Shown: piece after piece, positions 1 to 6,858 of the stretch
How the letters are laid out: every line of letters starts with the position of its first letter
Position numbering within the stretch: the first letter of the stretch is position 1
Assembly: GCA_023481335.1 (NCBI GenBank)
Contig: JAMCWI010000155.1
Span: 1-7,569 of the forward strand
Length of the DNA stretch: 7,569 nucleotides
Direction of reading: 5' to 3'
Source of the DNA: Bacillota bacterium
Lineage (GTDB): Bacteria; Bacillota; Desulfotomaculia; Desulfotomaculales; Desulfotomaculaceae
The notes under the pieces: generated by a model
Told to the model about the DNA's origin: nothing
The model's database searches: none
Seen by the model: only the letters and a program-made list of their open reading frames with translations
Position numbers and translations under genes: made by a program

Positions 1-299
1 ACTTGGCCGAAAAGGAACAGCAAAACCTGTACAAGACCATGCAGTCGGAGGATTGTGCCCCGTCTTTGGTACAAGCGCAGCGAATGAAAAAGCTTAGTCA
101 GGATGGTAGACTGAGTGTAGATGTCATCTTTTCCATTCTTACCGAGGAAAAACCCAACCAGAAGGGGAAATTTAATATTCAGCGAGAACGCATCGACCGT
201 TTTTTTCCCATGAGCTTTACCGAAAAACAAAAGGAGGATTTGATAATCAAGTTGCTTGAAGGCTGGTACAAGAAGCGGCAGAAGGAACAGGAACGATGA
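1..299 (+). CDS. ParB-like partition protein, C-terminal part (5' end outside window)
   Basis: The reading frame is open to the left edge, so this is the last ~98 residues of a longer protein. A TTG at position 3 is in frame but is unlikely to be the real start, since homologous proteins continue upstream. The visible part has the pattern recalled from the C-terminus of ParB/Spo0J-like proteins of clostridial conjugative elements: a helix followed by PSLVQAQRMKKLSQDGRLS, then an EEKPNQKGK segment, an ERIDRFFP motif, and a final helix ending in WYKKRQKEQER. ParB proteins bind centromere-like DNA sites and act with a ParA ATPase in segregation; in mobile elements they may also act as regulators or nucleases. 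The N-terminal ParB/sulfiredoxin-fold domain and the central helix-turn-helix are not in the window, so DNA-binding and catalytic residues cannot be judged. The family call rests on remembered similarity of the tail; the position just upstream of topB in a conjugative module supports it. Confidence 0.72.
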   Translation, partial: LAEKEQQNLYKTMQSEDCAPSLVQAQRMKKLSQDGRLSVDVIFSILTEEKPNQKGKFNIQRERIDRFFPMSFTEKQKEDLIIKLLEGWYKKRQKEQER

Positions 300-365
300 A
301 ACAGGGTATGACCGTGTAAAGAAAATCAAAGGTTAACCCCGACTTATTTTTAGGGCTGTAAAAAC

Positions 366-373
366 GGGAGGTG
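366..373 (+). promoter_or_regulatory. Strong ribosome binding site of topB
   Basis: GGGAGGTG contains a 7-base match (GGAGGTG) to the anti-Shine-Dalgarno end of 16S rRNA. Its last three bases are the GTG that opens the longest topB frame, so that GTG has no room to be served by this site. Measured from the GGAGG core, the ideal start position is about 380, where the in-frame codon is ATC. This decides, or at least questions, the topB start. Confidence 0.7.
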
Positions 374-2506
374 TTAAAAATCAAAGAACTTATTATTGCA
401 GAAAAGCCGTCAGTCGCCCGGGATCTGGTAAACGTGTTGGGGCGCTTCAATAATAGGGATGGGTATCTGGAAAGCAGTGACTACGTTGTGACTTGGGCCG
501 TGGGCCACCTGGTTACCCTGGCGGAGCCGGAAGACTACGACGAAAAATATAAAAAATGGCTGATGGAAACTCTTCCTGTTATTCCGGAAAGCTTCAAGTT
601 GAAGCGCCCCAACACTACAGCTAAGCAGTTGAAAGTAATAAGAGATCTCATCAAGCGCCAGGACATAACCAGCCTTGTAAACGCCTGTGATTCGGGGCGC
701 GAGGGTGAACTCATTTTCCGCTACATATATCACATAACCGGCTGCAGGAAGCCTTTCAAAAGACTCTGGTTGTCCGAAACAACTCCAGAGGCTGTAAAAA
801 AAGCTTTTGCAGCGCTTATCCCCGGGGAGAAGATGGACAGGCTGGCCTACGCGGCGGAGGCTAGGAGCCGGGCCGACTGGCTCATTGGGATAAACTCCAC
901 GAGGGCCTTCACCGTAAAGCATAACAACTTACTTTCTGTTGGCCGCGTCCAGACCCCTACACTTGCCCTGATTGTCAACAGGGAAAGAGAAATCAGCAAT
1001 TTTATATCTGAGCCTTACTGGGAACTATACGCCACATTCCTTATAACTGACGGAGAAATGTATCAGGGGAAATGGTTTAAGGAGGACAATGAACGGTTTA
1101 AATCCCAGGAAGCTGCGGCCGAAATAGCCAACAAGGTTGAGGGCAAAAATGCTGTAGTAATACTGCTGGAGGAAAAAGACGAGTCCGAACCCCCTCATAT
1201 GCTGTTTAACCTGAATGATTTGCAGAAGGAGGCCAATAGAAAGTATGGTATGACTGCTTCAAGAACCCTGGAGGTTGCCCAGGATCTCTATGAGAAAAAG
1301 AAGCTCTTAACCTATCCCCGTACCGACAGCAGGCATATAACCACCGAGCTGGCCGGCACGTTGAAAAAAAGGCTGCAGGCCTTGACTTCAATTTCTGATT
1401 ACGCCCCGTTTGCCGCCAGTGCCAAAGATGCGGGGACGCCTGGGAAACGCTACGTCGATAACGGCAAGGTAAGTGACCACACCGCCCTTTTACCTACTGA
1501 AATAAGGCCCGAGCTCAGTAACCTGAGTCCGGAGGAAAGAAACATATACGACCTTGTGGCAAGAAGGTTTATGGCCATATTCTTCCCGGCCGCACAGTAC
1601 AAAAAGACCCGTGTCATAACGGAAGCAGACGGGGAAACATTCATAACCTCCGGCAGGGTGGAGTTAATTGCCGGTTGGAAAGCTCTATATGCGGCTGTGC
1701 AGGACAATGAAAAAACAGAAGCTGACCAAAACGGTGATCAGGCCGAGATTAGACTGCCGGCAATTACCCGGGGAGAAAGAGTAAATACCAGCAGTACAGA
1801 GATTATGGAGAAGAAAACAAAGCCTCCAAAGAGATATACAGAGGCCTCGTTGCTGGCGGCCATGGAGGGCGCCGGCAGGTTTTTGAATAATGATGAGCTG
1901 AAAGAGGCAATGAAAGGCCACGGCCTGGGAACACCGGCCACCAGGGCGGCAACTATCGAAAGATTGTTACATGTAGGCTATATCGAAAGGAAAAGCAAGT
2001 CTTTGCTGCCCACGGTCAAGGGTATCTCCCTGATCGACCTGGTGCCGGAGGAAATAAAAAGCCCGGAGATGACCGGCAGGTGGGAAAAAAACCTTTCGGA
2101 CATTGAAGACGGAAAGGAAAATCCGAAAGAATTTATGGCCGGCATAATCGGGTTAACCCGTCAAATTGTAGACCTGGCCAAAAGCCAAAATCCCTCAGAA
2201 CAGGCCGGAGCAGGACTATCAAGAGAACGGGAAGAGATAGGCAAATGTCCAAAGTGCGGCCGGCCCGTGGTGGAAAACCAAAAGGGCTACGGCTGTACTG
2301 GCTACAAAGAGGGCTGCAGCTTTGTCATCTGGAAAGAGATCGCTAAGAAAAAAATATCTGCAAACCAGGCCAGGACACTGTTAAAGAACGGAAGAACAGG
2401 GGTAATAAAAGGCTTCAAATCCAGGGAAAAGCAACAGAAATTTGATGCTGCCTTGGTTTTAAGCGAGGATTATAAAGTGGTATTCGATTTTGGGAACAGG
2501 GGGTAG
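371..2506 (+). CDS. topB: DNA topoisomerase III (type IA), TopB
   Basis: Type IA topoisomerases cut one DNA strand through a 5'-phosphotyrosine, pass another strand and reseal; TopB-type enzymes decatenate replication and transfer intermediates. Numbering from GTG 371 (711 residues, normal for the Gram-positive TopB family): the Toprim domain starts with LIIAEKPSVARD (Glu11) and has DSGREGE at 107-113. SVGRVQTPTL lies at 189-198. The active-site tyrosine is Tyr315 in LTYPRTDSR. A C-terminal zinc ribbon uses Cys626, Cys629, Cys642 and Cys649, followed by an IWKEIAKKKIS segment typical of topoisomerase tails. The second Asp of the classical Toprim DxD is Gly109, a form I recall as usual in Bacillota TopB (DAGREGE). 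The start is uncertain: GTG 371 overlaps the ribosome binding site, and the family's usual N-terminus (M-K-x-LIIAEKPS) aligns with ATC at 380. The gene lies between parB and a coupling protein gene, so it probably belongs to the mobile element and is distinct from the housekeeping topA. Confidence 0.96.
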   Translation: MLKIKELIIAEKPSVARDLVNVLGRFNNRDGYLESSDYVVTWAVGHLVTLAEPEDYDEKYKKWLMETLPVIPESFKLKRPNTTAKQLKVIRDLIKRQDITSLVNACDSGREGELIFRYIYHITGCRKPFKRLWLSETTPEAVKKAFAALIPGEKMDRLAYAAEARSRADWLIGINSTRAFTVKHNNLLSVGRVQTPTLALIVNREREISNFISEPYWELYATFLITDGEMYQGKWFKEDNERFKSQEAAAEIANKVEGKNAVVILLEEKDESEPPHMLFNLNDLQKEANRKYGMTASRTLEVAQDLYEKKKLLTYPRTDSRHITTELAGTLKKRLQALTSISDYAPFAASAKDAGTPGKRYVDNGKVSDHTALLPTEIRPELSNLSPEERNIYDLVARRFMAIFFPAAQYKKTRVITEADGETFITSGRVELIAGWKALYAAVQDNEKTEADQNGDQAEIRLPAITRGERVNTSSTEIMEKKTKPPKRYTEASLLAAMEGAGRFLNNDELKEAMKGHGLGTPATRAATIERLLHVGYIERKSKSLLPTVKGISLIDLVPEEIKSPEMTGRWEKNLSDIEDGKENPKEFMAGIIGLTRQIVDLAKSQNPSEQAGAGLSREREEIGKCPKCGRPVVENQKGYGCTGYKEGCSFVIWKEIAKKKISANQARTLLKNGRTGVIKGFKSREKQQKFDAALVLSEDYKVVFDFGNRG

Positions 2507-2513
2507 TGTTGTA

Positions 2514-2900
2514 ATGCCGGTAATTGAAATAATGATGAGTAAGAGGAAGTCAACTGATTACAAGACAAGGTTTAAAGATAACCTGGACCGGGTAGGAAGC
2601 ATATATCTGTCCAACCAAATGGCCGAAAGGATTGGCATAAACGGGGAAATAACCATAGAGCTTGCTCCCGACAAGGACCAACTGAAGCCAGACGGATATG
2701 TAACATCATTCGTAAGGCAGAAAGAGACACTAAAAAAAGTAAGGTACAACGAAGACACCCGGGAGCTTGGAGCACTGGGTGTTATTTATGTCTCTAAAAA
2801 GCTTCTGGAAGAAATGGGGTGCAGCCCGTGTGACACCATAGCCTTAAGAATCCCTGGGCAGAACGACACCGGGGGTGAAGCCTATGCTCAACAAAGGTGA
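2514..2900 (+). CDS. Small protein with two AbrB-like repeats (putative DNA-binding regulator)
   Basis: I do not recognise this 128-residue protein as a named family. It contains two similar segments: RVGSIYLSNQMAERIGI plus ITIEL (about residues 26-50), and ALGVIYVSKKLLEEMGC plus TIALRI (about 87-112). Both follow the pattern G-x-IY-[LV]-S-x-x-[ML]-x-E-x-[IM]-G, then a hydrophobic strand. This resembles the swapped-hairpin half-barrel of AbrB/MazE/SpoVT regulators (strand, LPKELREKLGL-like helix, strand). Two copies in one chain could fold as a built-in dimer. A basic stretch (SKRKSTDYKTRFK, about 9-21) precedes repeat 1. ATG 2514 is chosen because AGGGGG (2498-2503) lies 10 bases upstream; an upstream in-frame TTG (2490) lies inside topB and has no such site, and ATG 2532/2535 are weaker options. 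The gene starts 7 bases after topB and overlaps the coupling protein gene, so it is probably co-transcribed and may regulate transfer. The fold is inferred from sequence pattern only. Confidence 0.85.
   Translation: MPVIEIMMSKRKSTDYKTRFKDNLDRVGSIYLSNQMAERIGINGEITIELAPDKDQLKPDGYVTSFVRQKETLKKVRYNEDTRELGALGVIYVSKKLLEEMGCSPCDTIALRIPGQNDTGGEAYAQQR
2871..2877 (+). promoter_or_regulatory. Ribosome binding site deciding the coupling protein start
   Basis: GGGGGTG lies inside the end of the preceding gene. It is 6 bases before ATG 2884, a good distance, whereas the in-frame GTG at 2875 is part of the site itself. This favours ATG 2884 as the start of the coupling protein gene. Confidence 0.6.
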
Positions 2901-5142
2901 TAGCCGCATTCTCCTGCCCAATGATAGCCTCAAAAAATTATGCGCAGGCTTCTTACCCGGGCTGGAAGCAACTGCAGAGAAAATATCACCTTTTCTAAAG
3001 CAAAATAAAAAAATACTAATATCCGCAGCTGTTATACTGCCTGCAGGTTATATTGCCGATGTGTGGCTTTTGGGCTCAGCGTCAGCGGTTTTTTATGACC
3101 TGGTTGTAAATCTCAAAAGTGAGATGCATAGTGTTTTTGAAAAGGCACCGGTAATGAAGGTCAACAATGCGTCCTGGTACTTCGGACACCCTTTCACCAT
3201 TTCCTGGGCATGGCTGACAAAATCATCGAGCGAACTTTCAACGCCGGGTGTCCGGGACATATGGGCCGCCGTAAATATGCTTTTCGGAAGCGCCGCCCTG
3301 GCCATGTACTGCAGAGGCAAATGGTACAAGCTTATGCAGAATAAAAATGATTCAAGGCATGTGCATGGGCTAAAGGTGGTGGATAACCCTGCCTTTGGAA
3401 CAACCAGGTGGGCGGGCCCGGCCGACATATCCCATCTCTGTGAATTCGGCCCTCCAAGGAAAGGCAAGGGAGGAGTGGTCTTGGGAAAACTGGACGGGAA
3501 AATAGTAAGAATAATCCCGGGGAAAAACACGAAAAAAGATGAGCTTGGGCTGACCGGCCATGTGGTGGTATATGGCGTAACCGGTTCTGGCAAATCGTAC
3601 ACTTTTGGGAGAAACAACATAATAGCCGGTGTAGAAGATGGCCAGTCAATGATCATAATGGACTCCAAGGGAGAACTCCTGTATACACTGGGTCCATGGT
3701 TAAAAAGCCTGGGATATGATGTGCCGGTATTCAATCTGGTTAATCCGGAACACAGTCACCGGTGGAACCCAATTATGGAATGCCTTAATGACGAGGAAAT
3801 AGCGGAAATGGCATCATGTATGATTGAGAATGCGGCCAAAGACAACAATGGATATTTCGTCAATAAAGAAGTTCAACTTTTTGAGGCCATATCAGGATTG
3901 CTAAAGGACGCATTTAAGCATGAACAGGCTCATCCCCGTTCGGCACTGTCTATATCTTCATGGACTAAAGAGAAGCTGGAGCAGGTTTTCTCAAATGCCT
4001 ACAGGGAGAAAAAGATAAGCGCCACAATATACGAAAGGTGGCGGGGAGCTGCCAGTGCCAACCTGGACAACGCCACTTCCGGACTCACTGCCAAATTGAA
4101 AATAATAACCACCAGGGCGCTGGCAGCCCTAATGTCCGGCCATGAAATAGACCTTGAAAGCATCGGCAAAAAGAAGACAGCCCTTTTTTGTATACTACCG
4201 GTTAAAGGCAGCGAGGTCTTAAAGCCAATATTATCAGTGTTCTACATGTTTCTATTCAACAGGCTTTATGAGCTGGCGGACAAAAACGGGGGACGCCTGC
4301 CGGTGGAAGTACGCTTTGTTCTTGACGAATTTGCCAACATAGGAAGAATACCAGGTTTCTCAGAGAAAATATCAACTGCCAGAAGCCTTGGAATACTGCT
4401 GCAATACATACTGCAGGGCCGTAGTCAGTTAAACGATGTTTACGGCTACGAAGGGGCAAGCAATATACTGGCAAGCACGCCGATATCACTGCTTCTGGGG
4501 GTGGCCCCGGATGATGAGGTTACCAAAGAACTGTTCAGCAATAAGCTTGGTGAGGCCGCAGTGGAAATGAAGCATTACCGGAAGGACGTTTCAACAGTAA
4601 TACAAAAGATAGAACTGCCAAAGGAAACTGTTATCATCGGTAGAAGAAAGCTCATGGAGAAATATGAAATTAAGGAAATGAGTACAAAATACTGCATTGC
4701 GGACGTCCAGGCAAGCAAGCCCATGTTTATGAGGAAAGTAGGCTGGGTTGAACTGCCCCAGGCCGCAGATATACTAAGATGCGGCAGGTTACCGGTGTCG
4801 GAATATATTCCGGCAAGGTCACTGGAAATTGAGTTGCCCATAGATGAAATGTTCGATAACGCCGGTGGAGTGCAAACAGCCGCAATGCTCTGGGGGATTA
4901 AAAAGGCATCTGCCGGCCAGGGAATAGTAATACTGGCTAAAGAGGATGAACCTCCAGGTAGTAAAGATAAGGTTAGTATGAAACCGTATGCCGAGGCCAA
5001 AGCCGATAAAAATGAAACAGATAAAAAAGAAAATATGGTTGAACTAACAAGTATAAACCCTTCGGAGTACAGCGCCAGTGAAAATACACAGGCAGATGAC
5101 GTTGAATCCCGGGGGTTTAATGTTTCATCACCAATAATTTAA
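2884..5142 (+). CDS. VirD4/TraG-family type IV secretion coupling protein (ATPase)
   Basis: Coupling proteins are membrane-anchored hexameric ATPases that recruit the relaxase-DNA complex to the conjugative type IV secretion channel. Numbering from ATG 2884 (752 residues): two hydrophobic segments at about 43-63 and 125-143 would anchor the protein, with an outer loop between them. FGTTRWA at 171-177 is the conserved lead-in to the nucleotide-binding domain. Walker A is GVTGSGKS at 231-238 (Lys237). Walker B is FVLDEFANIGRIPGF with Asp481 and Glu482. A downstream QYILQGRSQL motif matches the conserved glutamine region of VirD4/TraG proteins. The last ~68 residues (from about 685) are charged, poor in hydrophobics and probably disordered. 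The longest frame starts at GTG 2875, but that codon is inside the ribosome binding site, so ATG 2884 is preferred; the gene then overlaps its upstream neighbour by 17 bases, suggesting translational coupling. The enzyme is a reliable marker of a conjugative element; the relaxase it serves is not in view. Confidence 0.95.
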   Translation: MLNKGDSRILLPNDSLKKLCAGFLPGLEATAEKISPFLKQNKKILISAAVILPAGYIADVWLLGSASAVFYDLVVNLKSEMHSVFEKAPVMKVNNASWYFGHPFTISWAWLTKSSSELSTPGVRDIWAAVNMLFGSAALAMYCRGKWYKLMQNKNDSRHVHGLKVVDNPAFGTTRWAGPADISHLCEFGPPRKGKGGVVLGKLDGKIVRIIPGKNTKKDELGLTGHVVVYGVTGSGKSYTFGRNNIIAGVEDGQSMIIMDSKGELLYTLGPWLKSLGYDVPVFNLVNPEHSHRWNPIMECLNDEEIAEMASCMIENAAKDNNGYFVNKEVQLFEAISGLLKDAFKHEQAHPRSALSISSWTKEKLEQVFSNAYREKKISATIYERWRGAASANLDNATSGLTAKLKIITTRALAALMSGHEIDLESIGKKKTALFCILPVKGSEVLKPILSVFYMFLFNRLYELADKNGGRLPVEVRFVLDEFANIGRIPGFSEKISTARSLGILLQYILQGRSQLNDVYGYEGASNILASTPISLLLGVAPDDEVTKELFSNKLGEAAVEMKHYRKDVSTVIQKIELPKETVIIGRRKLMEKYEIKEMSTKYCIADVQASKPMFMRKVGWVELPQAADILRCGRLPVSEYIPARSLEIELPIDEMFDNAGGVQTAAMLWGIKKASAGQGIVILAKEDEPPGSKDKVSMKPYAEAKADKNETDKKENMVELTSINPSEYSASENTQADDVESRGFNVSSPII

Positions 5143-5146
5143 AGAG

Positions 5147-5152
5147 AAAGGA
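5147..5152 (+). promoter_or_regulatory. Ribosome binding site deciding the S1-protein start
   Basis: AAAGGA stands 8 bases before ATG 5161. The other in-frame ATG (5152) overlaps the last base of this site and has nothing suitable upstream, so ATG 5161 is the better start. Confidence 0.55.
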
Positions 5153-5160
5153 TGGTTTAC

Positions 5161-6186
5161 ATGGAATTCAAAATTGCTCCCGAGGGACTGAAGCTGCGCG
5201 ACATTGACGTGTGGGAGGACCTTTACGAAGCCATGGAAAGGGGTACATCGGTTGAAGCGGTGATAACCCGGGTGAGACGTCCAGGTGGTGAAGAGAATGG
5301 TGAAGATAACAACATGGGCCAGGATAAGAACAAAGGTGAGGAATGCTGGGAATTGGTCTTTGATAACAAGCCCGAAATTATCGGCCTGTGCTCTATAAAA
5401 GAGTGCGGGCTGCCGGATGGGACACCCATAAATGACTTCGTTGGCCAGAGGATAAGCTGCAAAGTCAGAAGAATCGAAAAGAAAAACTCTGCGGTGGTAT
5501 GCAGCCGCAAGGAAGCAGTGGAAAGTTCCTTCAACAGGTTGGTCGGCCAGCTGGCCCAGGGGGAAGAAATAAACGCCGTGGTCAGGGTGGTAAACCGTCA
5601 TGTATATGTTGACATAGGCGGCGGTGCCATCGTCAGGATCAACCAGGACAAGGCCCGCTTGTCTGATGGTGTCCCACTGGATGTGCAGTATGAGGTGGGC
5701 GCTATCATCAAGGTCATTGTCACCGCCTTGGACAAGGAGACAAAACATATTGAGGTGGAGCCCTCTGATCCATGGAGGGAAAAGCATTACAAGCGGGGCG
5801 AGGTTGTGGCCGGCCAGGTAATACAGATAAGGGATAACCTGGCCTTTGTCAAAGTGCGGCAGGGATTAATTGGTCGTGTCTACTACAGACGCAGCGATAA
5901 ATACAATGTAGGTGACTACATACAGGTCCAGGTAATGGACTATAACCAGGATAAGCACCGCCTTCACCTGATCTGCTATGATGCAAAAAGAGTGAATGAT
6001 CGCAGGCGGGAGAGAGCAAAAAACAGGCGTAGGCAAATCGGCTTAAACCCCCAGGGAGACGAAATAAAGACTTTGGGTGGCTTTGATGCTGTCCCAGGAG
6101 ATACCCAAAACGCCGAAATGGATGATATCAAAAAGTCGGGAAAAAACAGTCCGAAGTCATCTAAGGCGGTGGATGAAGTTGTATAA
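5161..6186 (+). CDS. Protein with three S1-type RNA-binding domains
   Basis: The 341-residue protein shows three successive OB-fold segments of S1 type. Domain 1 (about 31-118) runs from SVEAVITRVRR, through an acidic Gly/Asn-rich insertion, to IIGLCSIKECG, then the FVGQRISCKVRRIEKKNSAVVCSRKEA end that closely matches ribosomal-protein-S1-like repeats. Domain 2 (about 135-203) has GEEINAVVRVVNRHVYVDIG and VGAIIKVIVTALDKETKHI. Domain 3 (about 213-276) has GEVVAGQVIQIRDNLAFVKV, GLIGRVYYR and VGDYIQVQVMDYNQDKHRL. A very basic stretch (RRRERAKNRRR region, about 276-291) and a hydrophilic tail follow. S1 domains bind single-stranded RNA and occur in ribosomal protein S1, polynucleotide phosphorylase and translation or decay factors. 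The organisation is S1-like, but the protein is shorter than usual housekeeping S1. It starts 18 bases after the coupling protein gene and overlaps the next gene, so it belongs to the same unit. A role in translation, RNA protection or single-stranded DNA handling is inference. Confidence 0.88.
   Translation: MEFKIAPEGLKLRDIDVWEDLYEAMERGTSVEAVITRVRRPGGEENGEDNNMGQDKNKGEECWELVFDNKPEIIGLCSIKECGLPDGTPINDFVGQRISCKVRRIEKKNSAVVCSRKEAVESSFNRLVGQLAQGEEINAVVRVVNRHVYVDIGGGAIVRINQDKARLSDGVPLDVQYEVGAIIKVIVTALDKETKHIEVEPSDPWREKHYKRGEVVAGQVIQIRDNLAFVKVRQGLIGRVYYRRSDKYNVGDYIQVQVMDYNQDKHRLHLICYDAKRVNDRRRERAKNRRRQIGLNPQGDEIKTLGGFDAVPGDTQNAEMDDIKKSGKNSPKSSKAVDEVV
6163..6171 (+). promoter_or_regulatory. Ribosome binding site inside the end of the S1-protein gene
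   Basis: AAGGCGGTG differs from the ideal AAGGAGGTG at one base. It places the start of the next gene at ATG 6173 (core only 3 bases away, rather short) or at the in-frame TTG 6179 (9 bases, well spaced). Either choice makes the two genes overlap slightly. Confidence 0.5.
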
Positions 6187-6820
6187 GGACAGTGCGTTTG
6201 CCATCGGTACTGGAGTTAGAAAGCTTTTATATCCGTTAAAAATTAATGAGCTTCACGGTAATAAAAACTTCGGGCTTATTAAATATATCAGTGAGGCGGA
6301 GTATCTTACAGCAACGTCAATAGCCACTTTAATGGGAGCTTCAAGAATGAAAATTCAAAAGTACCTTGGGGACATATGGAAAACGAGAGTGGTTAAATGC
6401 ATTGAGGTTCTAGCAAACACAAAGCCGGAAAGGGTTTTCAAGCTCTGGATGATATCAACAACGATACTACCAAAGAACGCAATGGAAGCATGCAGATTGG
6501 CTGCCCTGGGGGCGTTTTATGGCAGAGCAAAAAATTTACTTACTGATTTCGAGTGGGGGATAGTACGGAGCAAGGACAGGAAAGCACTGACGGCGGAAAT
6601 GGTATATCTGCCTAGCGGTGAAAAGGAAAAAACAAGGCTGGTTATAGATGCGCCCAGGCGCGGGGAAAAACCAAACGCTGATGCAGATATATTCATTTTC
6701 CCCTCCGTGGAAGAAGCAATGATATTCACACCAGCAGGTAAAAGGTATACGGCAGATATCATGTTGCTGAACAGAAATATTGATTTCAAAAATCTAATTT
6801 CTGATCCTGTAAGCAGGTAA
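6173..6820 (+). CDS. Unrecognised protein with a probable winged-helix segment
   Basis: I do not recognise this 215-residue product (from ATG 6173). The frame is open further upstream to 6077, but that part is a shadow of the S1-protein gene; the binding site at 6163-6171 supports ATG 6173 or TTG 6179. About residues 33-95 look like a winged helix-turn-helix: a helix (FGLIKYISEAEYL), TATSIATLMGASRMKIQKYLG as the paired helices, then a strand-rich part (VVKCIEVL, RVFKLWMIS) as the wing. The layout recalls the 'replication-relaxation' type winged-helix proteins of Gram-positive plasmids, but this is a weak likeness. The C-terminal half has TRLVIDAPRRG followed by NADADIFIFPS, with strand-like spacing and two aspartates, of unknown meaning. 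No membrane segment or signal peptide is visible. It overlaps the S1-protein gene by 14 bases, so it is probably co-translated with it and could be a DNA-binding regulator or a transfer/replication accessory. Confidence 0.78.
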   Translation: MKLYKDSAFAIGTGVRKLLYPLKINELHGNKNFGLIKYISEAEYLTATSIATLMGASRMKIQKYLGDIWKTRVVKCIEVLANTKPERVFKLWMISTTILPKNAMEACRLAALGAFYGRAKNLLTDFEWGIVRSKDRKALTAEMVYLPSGEKEKTRLVIDAPRRGEKPNADADIFIFPSVEEAMIFTPAGKRYTADIMLLNRNIDFKNLISDPVSR

Positions 6821-6829
6821 AATCAAACC

Positions 6830-6850
6830 GGGAGGTGAGGGCGGCAGGGG
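6830..6850 (+). promoter_or_regulatory. Two stacked ribosome-binding-like sequences before the last gene
   Basis: GGGAGGTG (6830-6837) is a near-perfect site but has no standard start codon at a normal distance; the in-frame GTG 6835 lies within it. A second, weaker site, AGGGG (6846-6850), is 8 bases before ATG 6859. The second one is taken to set the start. The nonamer CGGGAGGTG here also occurs before topB (365-373). Confidence 0.5.
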
Positions 6851-6858
6851 TTATTTCC

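Noticed and set aside
296..319. Seven-codon frame (MKQGMTV) whose ATG overlaps the stop of the ParB gene
   Set aside because: It is too short to judge and has no ribosome binding site of its own; an ATGA overlap alone is not enough to call a gene.
300..370. Possible terminator or promoter in the gap between parB and topB
   Set aside because: Only 3-4 base complementary runs (such as CCCG and CGGG) were found, with no stem followed by a T run. No convincing -35/-10 pair is visible by eye, although this is the longest gap in the window and remains the best place to look for a promoter.
320..390. Repeated AAATCAAA-type words near 325, 378 and 6820
   Set aside because: They are short, A-rich and unevenly spaced with no shared longer context, so they are probably chance and do not look like an iteron or operator array.
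410..922. Long minus-strand open frames opposite topB, the coupling protein gene (3093-3734) and the S1 gene (5128-5787)
   Set aside because: They are opposite clearly identified genes, show no recognisable motifs, and have the odd composition expected of shadow frames.
6077..6172. N-terminal extension of the gene at 6173-6820
   Set aside because: The extension lies fully within the S1-protein gene in another frame and has no family-like features, while a ribosome binding sequence sits directly before 6173/6179.
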